Shown here: positions 55,901 through 64,000 of the stretch, piece by piece
How the letters are laid out: the number at the start of each line of letters is the position of its first letter
Numbering within the stretch: the first letter of the stretch is position 1
Source: Rhizodiscina lignyota
Taxonomy: Eukaryota; Ascomycota; Dothideomycetes; Aulographales; Rhizodiscinaceae
Length of the DNA: 64,000 nt
NCBI GenBank assembly: GCA_010015805.1
Contig: ML978130.1
Location: forward strand, 1,240,001 to 1,304,000
Direction: 5' to 3'
Position numbers and translations under genes: made by a program
The notes under the pieces: generated by a model
Seen by the model: the letters and a program-made list of their open reading frames with translations, nothing else
The model's database searches: none
Told to the model about the DNA's origin: nothing

Positions 55901-58534
55901 AGCTCGTCATGACAGAATACTGGCTGTCGCCTGAACATGCGCAGTCTACGCACAGCCTCCTCACCATACGGCTCCCAGTCCTGCGGCGCAAAATTGACTG
56001 CTTCGTTGAAGTTGAAACCATGATTGAAGCCTGCATGATAAGCCTGCGGGAATGTGATGACGAACTGGCCGGCTCTCTGATCGAGCGCGTATACCCTGAC
56101 ACCAGCCTTGCGAAGTCTCTCCGGAGTGAACAGGGTGGTCAACTGATACAACAAATCAGGATTTGATTCGAAGAGCTCCGGGACCAAATCACGCATCGCA
56201 TTCTCGAGCTTCTCAGCATCTTCGGCCGGTACGCCATACCATGTCTTAGTTGCACCGAAATGCTGATAGTTGGCAGAATACGTGCTGTGGTCCTCTGCAT
56301 GCCAGCAAAAGCACGAAAAGCACATGCCAACGTACAGCCACGGCACGGTCATGCCGGAAATGTCCGTTTTGATATGTCGGAACAGTGAATCCTTATCCAG
56401 GGGCAAGTTGTTCAGGTTCCACGCATCGGAAGCGTATGCGTCCCGAGGGTTCTTCTCCAAGGTTGGGAAGCCGCTACCGCTGATGTGCGAGTGGATGTCC
56501 GCGCCATACTCCACTTCAACAGTCTCAGTCAAGCTCTCGGTCAATCTCCAGAACTCGCGCTCGATATCATCCTCGGTAGTGGGGCGCTTGTTGTTTATTA
56601 CCGGGTCGAAAGGCATTATTGGGTCGAAGTGCTGATTTTTGAAGAGTTGCGCGCGATACTGAAATTGTCGAAGGGAATAAGTACCGCCCTCCTCGAAACC
56701 AAAATCACCGCTTCCGACCAAGCACCGGGGACAGAACCAGTCTCTCGGTGGCATTGCTGGCAGCGGAGGATCGAGACACTGGGGATGGTATCCGAAATCG
56801 CATCCATCACACAGGGCCAATGAGTACGAATCTCCAGGTCCGCCACAACTTTCGCACCTTGTGCCAGGTTTGTCGTTAGGTCCACGAGGAGGTAAGAGAC
56901 GAGGTGCTGCTAGCCGAGGCTGGGTCATGTGCGATCCAGCTACGGTTGGTGCACCATCTTTCTTCAGGCGCTTGCTCCTTCGTCCAGCTTCCGAGTCACC
57001 ATTTATCATAGGTTCACCATCGACGGAGAGCGGTCGCTTCATCGGGCTTGGATTGAACGGCTGCATGTTCGGAACAGATGAGTGCGTAATGGCGGAGGGT
57101 GCGAGATTGGGAGTATTAGCAGCAGACAATTGTGGACTCTCGAAGGACCTTTGTGGCGTTGCATTGTTCGATTCGGTTTTGTGAATTCCATTTGTCGCAT
57201 TGATTGCAGAAAAACCTGATGTTGGCGGCGCAGCATTTACAGCGGTGAATCCTGAATTGACAGCAGTAAAGCCGGAGTTTACGGCAGTAAAGCCAGACGA
57301 TGACCTCGGTGGCTCTGGAGGTCGCGCTGGAACAGTGGGAGGCGCTGGAGGTGCTTCATGAGCAATCGGTGGAACTAACTCTGGAGGGAGGATCGGCTGT
57401 TGCGGGGATGCGCCATGCATCGAAGCATTGAGCGCATTTGAAGCGCGCATTGCCGGGGAATCAGCGCCAAGACTCGAAGGAGTGTGCTGGTGAACTTTGA
57501 GTGGCGACCTTGAAGGCGACGGCGTGTATGGGCCACCATTTTCGAACTCCTGCTGCTGGCGCACTCCAGGCTTGACCTGCGCAAGATAATCTTCGAACGG
57601 CAGCAGCCACTTCTGATATGAGTTCTTGAGCGACGTTGACAAGGAAGACATAATCTTCCCACTATAGCCAAGGAGTCGTCCGATTTCTGCCCACTTCTTG
57701 CCCTTGCATACCCGCTCGAATCCTCCTTGCGCCTCGACAAGGTTCTTCAGTTTGTACAGGTCGAGAGGACGCTTATCGACGCTTGGAAATCGGTTCAAAT
57801 TCGTGCCATTGCGCTGTTTGTGGAACTTTGCAAGTTGATCGAGATAGTTGAGATTCGCGCGAGTGCCTACATAGTCATCTGTTTCAGTAAGGCAGTTCAA
57901 CAAGGTGGGAGGATCAATTTTGTTTGTACCTCCTTCAACGATATTGAGCTCCTGTCGACGTGTTCGGAAATGGAAGCGCTGCGAGTGAATTAGCATGGGG
58001 GCATTAGCCTAAAGAAACTGAAAAAGAAACATCTCGTCGGAATGAAGAGAACGCAGTTAGAAGTGTTACGAAGAAATAGTTTGCATGCGAATCTGAGTAA
58101 TGACGTACCTCAGTATCGATGGCAAGGTCCGGATTCCAGCTATCAGGCGGTATGATTTTGACGATACCGTACTTCCTGCCCTCTTCCGCAATGCTCTTGA
58201 TGAATTCAATCGGGTTCCTGAACTGTTCTTCAGTTGGCCTATATGTCGGGGCCTCCTGCAAACCAAAGAGGCGTTGTGGTTTGGTATATTCCCTCGCCAT
58301 ATTAGGCTGTCCTCGTCGCTCGACCGTCGCCATGTCCAGCTTCTGCGCCTTGAGCGAGCTCAGTGGCTTCGGAATCGTCCCGTTGGTCGTCGCATTCATT
58401 AGGGGACCTCCGCCCATGCGGCCCATTCTGCCCTGCGGAGTGCTGGCACCAGGAGTACCGTTGGCAGGGCTGTTTCGCATGGCGGATGCGCCCATCGTGG
58501 AGGACGAGCCTCCGACTGCAGGTGCATGCACCAT
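52981..58534 (-). CDS. lid2: KDM5/Lid2-type histone H3K4 demethylase
   Basis: Three exons (58534-58109, 57978-54194, 54121-52981) with introns of 130 and 72 bases give 1783 residues. Domains in order: JmjN near 92-140 (APTYRPTEEQFRNPIEFIKS), ARID about 165-260 (KWAEIGRLLGYSGKIMSSLS), PHD1 near 515 (CESCGG...LCDGCDFGYHPQC), JmjC with Fe ligands in CWHAEDH (about 700) and HAGFNHGFN (about 790), a C5HC2 zinc finger near 915-945 (CAFCKSFSYLSRYICKK), a PLU-1-like helical region, and a second PHD near 1381-1440 split by the last intron. Both iron-binding motifs and the 2-oxoglutarate site (KTWYGVP) are intact. It should remove methyl groups from H3K4 in the nucleus. Near residues 370-400 the unit NSGFTAV is repeated in tandem. 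Confidence 0.95.
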
Positions 58535-59405
58535 CTTTTACTCCAAGGCCGCTAGCCGGCCCAGCTCAAGTTGATATCCGCAGGATGTATGGAATGGTGG
58601 TGATAATGGTATGTGTAGTAGACGGCCGCCTCCGTGTCTCTCTGTGAACTAATTCTCGACACCTCTCCCGGCTCTCTCACAAGCTTTCTTGACACATGTA
58701 TGCTCCGCCAAGGGTGCTTGCTGGCTCGGCACACGCATGCGATAAAACGAATGGACGGGGTGAAGGTGCGTCGATCGGGGGTCGGCGTGGTCAGTCTCGT
58801 GAAGTCGTCGGGCGGTGGTGGACGATGGGGGACGAGAGTTTAGCGGTGCGGAGTGCGGGAGAGGTTGGAGAGAGACGGCGCTGATGTGGGCTTCTGCGCA
58901 TAAAGCTCCTTCGCTGCTTGAGGCTCGTCGCGCTAGCCCCCTTTCGGCCGTCCCGATCGGAGGACGAACGCTTTCTAGCAAATCTAGCACTTCGCCCATG
59001 AATAAGCGCATATTTTCCGATCAGCAATTTCTGCATCTTTGGGGCGTTGTTTTGGAATATCGGTCCTTGTTAAGACGCAAGTTTTATTGTGCGGACGAGA
59101 GAAAAATAGCTTTCATCTGCTCTGTGGGAGCTCTGGCAATCACATTCCCAGGGTTAGGGTTTTGCGCTGTACGCCTAGCGCGCCGCCAACATGGAATCAT
59201 TCTCAACGCAAATCGAGTATGACGACAACGTCCAAGGCAGCTGAAAGTTCCATGCATGTGCTGTCATTTATCTGACATCTCCATTTTTGGATAATCGACC
59301 GAAATATGTACAGGAAGGAACTTATATACAAGAACAGAAGTCAACGACAATTTGCAAACCAGCTTCCCCCACTCATTGTGAGTGCCACACAGAGTACACT
59401 GTGCT
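58535..59405. other. Upstream region of the demethylase gene
   Basis: About 870 bases between the demethylase start and the end of the rhamnogalacturonase gene. GGGTTAGGGTTTTG at 59151 resembles a double telomere repeat or telo-box. No gene seen. Confidence 0.45.
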
Positions 59406-60830
59406 CTATATCTTCGCCGCTGCAGTAGAGCAGCTAACACATCCACCAGGTCCATTCTTGGCACTAATGGCCTGGACACCGGGGAAGTACATCGTCGGTA
59501 TAGCAGGAATCGGGATGCTCATTGTTGTGCCGAAATCGGTGCTGAGATCCGCCGCCATAGTTGGAGCCGCATAGCCGCTCGGCGTCGCGGTAATGGTACT
59601 TGTCACAGCATCATATTCGCCCGAACCAGACTCTAGACACCCGCCGGTGCCGTGTGCCGAGCGGCAGATTTCGTACTCAGAGGTCCCTGTCTCAGTCCAC
59701 ATGGCGAAATCGACCACTTGCATATTTGTGCAAGGAGCCCCATCTGCGCACTTGAATTGCATCGGACCGCGCTGGATGCCGTTCGAGCAGGTGCCTGTCC
59801 AGTTCGAGAACGTGATGTTGTCGAGCTGCACACCGTCACCGGCGACAGGGCTCATGCTGGCCCAGTACTGGTCGACATTCAGGCTGTAGGCATTGCCATG
59901 GCCAATGAAGTTTTCGAGGACGACATCTTTCATGGTGCCAGAGCCGCCGTTTGACTTGATCATGAGCATCTGGTTCGAGCCCCAGGTGTACACGTTGCGG
60001 TAGATGATATCGCTGATGTCTACGTCTGCCCCAAGAGAGCCGAAGGCACAGCCGCCGGAGAGGTTGCAATAGATGTTTTCGATGAGGATATTCTGAGCAG
60101 GCGATTTGACGGTGACGCATTCGTCTTTATTCGTGACCATGACCTTTCATTCACGTTAGTCAAAATCCTCATGTGAGTGTGAGCAAGCGGAACTCACATC
60201 ATGGATCCAGATGTTGGTCGACCAGACATCGACTCCATCTAAGCCTCCGGAGTTGCCGCCTCGGATAGCCACGTTATAAACCTCTCCGTTGGAGCACGTA
60301 TCCATCGTGAAGTGGAAAGCAGGAGAATCAACCAATGCAATATCATGAACTGAAAAGTCTTGGACCTCGTAGAACCTCAAGAGACGTGGGCCACTCAAGC
60401 TTCCCTGCTGGTGGAAAATATACCCATTCCCTTGAATCGCACCTCTACCCGTTCCACTCATAAACTCAATGTCCGAGCTGTGCTCAATCATGATCATATT
60501 GCCACCGTCCGTACCGGTTCTGTTGATGACTCCATCAAGCCGAATGACCACACCCGTCCCGCCGGTGAGCGTTACCCAGGTATTCATCGCCCAAGTCCCG
60601 CTTCCGATATAAATTGCGCCGCCCGATTTGCAGTCGTTCCATGCCGCAGAGAGTGCTGGTCCGATGTCTGTCTTGCCGTCCGCTTTCGCACCGTAGGCCG
60701 TCACAGCGCAGACCTTCTTGCGTTTATCCGCGTAGGACGTCGTGGGGCCAACGGAGCCAGAGAGCTGTGCGGCGGTGAAGGGAAGGAGAAAAGAAGAGAG
60801 CAAAAAGAGTGACTCGAAGTTGAAACGCAT
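59406..60830 (-). CDS. Secreted rhamnogalacturonase, GH28
   Basis: Exons 60830-60198 and 60143-59406 with a 54-base intron give 456 residues. A signal peptide ([15 protein letters not shown]) leads into [19 protein letters not shown], the usual start of RhgA-type enzymes. The parallel beta-helix carries [17 protein letters not shown] (catalytic acid), [11 protein letters not shown] and [17 protein letters not shown], the variants that mark rhamnogalacturonan hydrolases rather than polygalacturonases. The C-terminal tail has extra cysteines (GGCVSC). It cleaves the rhamnogalacturonan I backbone of pectin outside the cell, pointing to a fungus that feeds on or infects plants. Confidence 0.93.
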
Positions 60831-61546
60831 GGTGAAAACGGGCCAGCCGTGAAGACGGCTGCTGAATGAATGGCAAAGAATGGAAAAGAGGACGAATGCT
60901 CAACCTACCAAAGAGATCGGGATGCCTTGAACTTCATATTGCACATGTGCTTCATCTAGGTACTCCGTAATGTGCGGTCGGGCGAGAGCATCCTTGAGAG
61001 AATCAGTCGGCTTATGATTTGAGAGCGGTTACGCGTAATTGCGGCGAAGAATTACAGTACCTATTACGGGCGTTCAAATGCCCTAGCGATATGACGGCTT
61101 AAAGCTGAGGTCGAGGCGACGCCGATAATTTGAGGCTTTGGCGTAGCCGCTTTCGGTTAGAGATCGTCGTCCGTTTCAATCTCGCGTGTTTGATGTTTAG
61201 TCGACCAGCCGCAGGGGCTGGCAGCATCTCCTTTAGCGGCATGTCTTTATTCTATCTGAGAATGACCCTTGACCGGACGTCCATCTATATATCAATACCC
61301 TTCCAAGGTGGTAGGGTAGGTAGCGAGGACGGAACATGCACTCAATCTTAGTCCACTTGGCCTAGGTCACGTGATAGCCTTTGAGACGTGGACACGTGCA
61401 CTGAGACCGCAGTCTGTCAAAGTGCACTGCGATTTTAGCCCCAGCAGAAGGCTTCGTCCGCCACACCAACCTTTTGAAAGTGCTAAAGATTCACTGCAGC
61501 CCCCGAAGTACGCAACTTTCTTTCAGTTTAAAGTAGCTAGTACTGC
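60831..61546. other. Intergenic region with one repeat copy
   Basis: Upstream of the rhamnogalacturonase and downstream of the acyltransferase. Only dispersed repeat copy g (61424) is recognised. Confidence 0.5.
61424..61465 (+). repeat. Dispersed repeat, copy g
   Basis: GCACTGCGATTTTAGCCCCA then GCAGAAGGCTTCGTC, the most distant copy, about 9 kb from the nearest other. Confidence 0.6.
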
Positions 61547-63265
61547 TCAGAGGCGCGCTCCACTCTCAGGAAGCAACAATGTCTCCATCTTCTCTTTCCA
61601 TTTTCCGACCCATTCCTCATCCATAATACTCGCATCGTAAGAGACGCTGAAAATCAAGCCGTAGGGTAAAGTCATGCTTCCGACGAGGAATTCACCTTCC
61701 CTTGCTCTCACTCCGCTACGAGAATTCTTCCAGCGAGCCTCCAGGTCCCAACTCCTTTCCTGGACTGGCACAGAATGTGCCTTGTCATCGAAGAAGTGCT
61801 TCAGCGAGCCAACACTACTAACCCCATTCGTAGACCAGCTTGGGTCTTTGCTTGATGGGTAGTCCCCCTGTGGGTTGAACGGAGACCTTCGCAAGCCGTT
61901 TGGTCGTTTCATGTTCCATCCTCCGTCCAGTTGAGCGATATAGCCACTTGCCAGCAATCTTGACGGACTGTATGCTGCAAGACTGAGTTTCTCAGATGGA
62001 CTTCTAATCCTCTTCTGATACATCCCCAGCTTCCTCTGGCATTGCTTCAGCAGCAATCGAAAGCGGCCGACTTTATCGAGTTCCGACGACAGGAACGGCA
62101 GGGTGAAGCTTGAGCCGAAGCTGAGCATGCATGACTCCGAGGGTTTGTTGTATCCGAAATACGGCTTGGGATTCAGCGGGAACGATATGATCATTGGCTT
62201 CCGCTCCGCAAGCGACACATTGGGATGTCGTTCCTCTTCAAGCTCCATCATTGCGAGCGCAACGAGAGCGAAGCAGGCGGCTCCAACCGTACCGCCAGCA
62301 TTGCGGGTTATCTCCCTGAGATTTTGAAACGCACTGGGCGGGAGTTGGATGAGGCAGTGTCCGGTTTTGAGTGGTGGCCTACGCTCTTCAGAATAGTCAA
62401 GCACGTCGGAATACTTTGGCTCAAGGGTTGGGAATGTTCGTTGCTCGTTTTGAAGCGGGTTTTCGAAGCCGGCTGGAAGAGGTCGTCTCACATGCCGAAG
62501 TATTCGTGCAATGGCCCAGAACCAGCGTTGCCTCGCTTTGCTGCCAGGAATTTGTGGATACAAATCTTCCTGAGCGACGGGAAGGCGGGATTCTATCTCT
62601 GTATGCATGCAATGCTTTTTCAGGTTCTCCAAAAGCTGATACTTCTTGGTATTGAGCAGCCGAATAAAGTGGGACATCCAATGGTAAGTAGACATCCCGT
62701 CCGAAATCTCATGGCCGACGGTCAGGACAAGTTTTAGTGTCGCCTCTCCTTCCCCTCGTTGCTCCCAAGGTAGAACAAATAGTCTCGACAAGCATTTGGA
62801 GGCATCCAAGACACGCGCCGTGTTTGCGCAATGATGGTAGAAGTCGTTGAGATCTACGGCAGTTCCACGCTCTTCTAAGAATGATAGATTCTGTTTAGCC
62901 TCTCGGACTACTTGGTTCACATTCTCGGGTACCCCGATGACAAAGGACCTCTGCTTTTCTGGTCCCTCTTCGACGACTCGAGACATCAGCAGTACATGCT
63001 GAAGTCTCAAGCTTGCCCATGCAAGAAGAACCTTTAGTCGCAGTTGTGCATATGTAAGACGTTGATGCTTCAAATCCAGTGTCAACCCAAAGCTTATGTC
63101 GGCTCTGCCTTCACGGTCTGTTCCGTCATAGCTGAAGAAGTTTTCGACAAGTCCATGAGGTCTCTTGAACGTTGTTCGGCCTTCCTCGTCGACATCCGTT
63201 CGCCAGCGGTAGTAGTTCTTCGCGTATCTGGAGAGCCAATGAGCTTGTGTCGCTTCCGTCGCCAT
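61547..63265 (-). CDS. Stand-alone condensation-like acyltransferase
   Basis: A single exon of 572 residues from an ATG at 63265. The core motif is VLTVGHEISDGMSTYHW, an HxxxDG site (His185, Asp189) shared by NRPS condensation domains, BAHD-like enzymes and fungal alcohol acetyltransferases. Further on, SLAERKPMIISFPLNPKPYF and SVGSLKHFFDD fit the C-terminal half of that fold. There is no signal peptide and no carrier domain. It should move an acyl group from CoA or a carrier to an alcohol or amine in the cytosol. It is 41 kb from the PKS with unrelated genes between, so a joint pathway cannot be claimed. Confidence 0.8.
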   Translation of the reverse strand: MATEATQAHWLSRYAKNYYRWRTDVDEEGRTTFKRPHGLVENFFSYDGTDREGRADISFGLTLDLKHQRLTYAQLRLKVLLAWASLRLQHVLLMSRVVEEGPEKQRSFVIGVPENVNQVVREAKQNLSFLEERGTAVDLNDFYHHCANTARVLDASKCLSRLFVLPWEQRGEGEATLKLVLTVGHEISDGMSTYHWMSHFIRLLNTKKYQLLENLKKHCMHTEIESRLPVAQEDLYPQIPGSKARQRWFWAIARILRHVRRPLPAGFENPLQNEQRTFPTLEPKYSDVLDYSEERRPPLKTGHCLIQLPPSAFQNLREITRNAGGTVGAACFALVALAMMELEEERHPNVSLAERKPMIISFPLNPKPYFGYNKPSESCMLSFGSSFTLPFLSSELDKVGRFRLLLKQCQRKLGMYQKRIRSPSEKLSLAAYSPSRLLASGYIAQLDGGWNMKRPNGLRRSPFNPQGDYPSSKDPSWSTNGVSSVGSLKHFFDDKAHSVPVQERSWDLEARWKNSRSGVRAREGEFLVGSMTLPYGLIFSVSYDASIMDEEWVGKWKEKMETLLLPESGARL

Positions 63266-64000
63266 CTTTCAGATATCACCATGATTATTAGCGGTATTTT
63301 CGTTGAGATGGAGATGTGCGGAGTTTTGGTGGGTGTACATATGCACGAGATGTCGTGATGAGCCGACTCCGCCTTTCCTGTGCAACTGATTGGGGAACAG
63401 TGAAAATCTGACATCAATATATGTACCACCGGCCGCCAAACGTCCATTTTTGGAATGAAGTTTTTGAATTAGTCGATCGAATTGAGAGTTTTTCTACGTG
63501 ATCATTTTTCTCCGGTTCTTAAAGAAGTTTCCCGATCGGCAAGGCATCCAAATGGACAAAGCTAACAGCCGGTTTTGAAGACAATTAACGAGTACTAAAT
63601 CGAGCATTTATGAGCGCATCTAGTTTTATTCTCTCTACGTATCTAGAAATATTTCAGCTTTAATCCGTTATCCAGCCACATACTTTCACAAACGACCAAC
63701 CCTAACCCTAAGCCACTGCTTTACACGGACCGAACGTACCTAGCTATGACAACGAACGTCCGTTAATCTGCCTTTGAGAGGCCCACACCTGAGAAACAAA
63801 TCAACTGAAACGGACCGAATGGAGCAACAGCGGAGGAAAGCAAAGCCAACAGTTCTCCACATCCAGCGCACCTGCTCATCGGTCTTATTTCCGGGCTGAG
63901 CCCGTCGCCCCTCACTCCTATTGGGGACATTCCTCAACGTCAATCCTATTGCTTCCGGCGAATTCCTCTCCTTGGCTCCCAAGGAGCCCCAAACTCATGG
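63266..64000. other. Upstream region of the acyltransferase, window end
   Basis: AT-rich with no supported gene. AACCCTAACCCTAA at 63698-63711 is two telomere-type repeats in the reverse sense. A short minus-strand frame at 63740-63982 lacks recognisable content. Confidence 0.4.

Overview
This window is nuclear DNA from a filamentous ascomycete (Pezizomycotina). The evidence is short GT-AG introns of about 45-140 bases with CTAAC or CTGAC-like branch points, HET-domain genes, a highly reducing polyketide synthase, fungal-type MFS transporters, a GH28 rhamnogalacturonase, a KDM5/Lid2 demethylase and a Ugo1-type carrier. The exact class cannot be fixed from the sequence alone. Gene models were built by hand from reading frames, splice signals and codon phase. 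All multi-exon models given close in frame, except where a premature stop is noted.

Layout. 0.7-3.6 kb: a small protein with a C-terminal CaaX box, and a multipass membrane protein. 3.9-19.9 kb: a candidate secondary-metabolite locus with a C2H2 zinc-finger regulator, a decayed relative of it, two MFS transporters and a 2850-residue highly reducing PKS. The PKS reads KS-AT-DH-(degenerate MT)-ER-KR-ACP and ends in an NRPS-type condensation domain with no adenylation domain. 20.3-24.3 kb: an M18 aminopeptidase, a TA-rich patch holding a dehydrogenase relic, and a CaiB/BaiF CoA-transferase. 25.9-28.1 kb: a secreted carboxylesterase.

28.6-43.1 kb holds three HET-domain (allorecognition) genes around a mitochondrial/iron group: a Yah1 ferredoxin and a Ugo1-like carrier share a 196-base promoter, and a HapX-like bZIP gene lies downstream. 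A gene-free 2.5 kb stretch there carries a MITE-like element and the first copy of a dispersed short repeat. 43.4-51.6 kb holds a small secreted cysteine-rich protein, a DUF3176-type membrane protein, a two-finger MYND protein and an FAD monooxygenase with a premature stop. 53.0-63.3 kb holds the KDM5-type demethylase, the rhamnogalacturonase and a stand-alone condensation-like acyltransferase.

The regulator, transporters and PKS could form one pathway, with the condensation domain a candidate for chain release. The most unusual features are the PKS architecture, the HET gene whose two stop codons both lie inside possible in-frame introns, the repeat family between 40.6 and 61.5 kb, and the decayed regulator and monooxygenase genes. 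I saw no LTR retroelement, virus-like element, CRISPR array or RNA gene.
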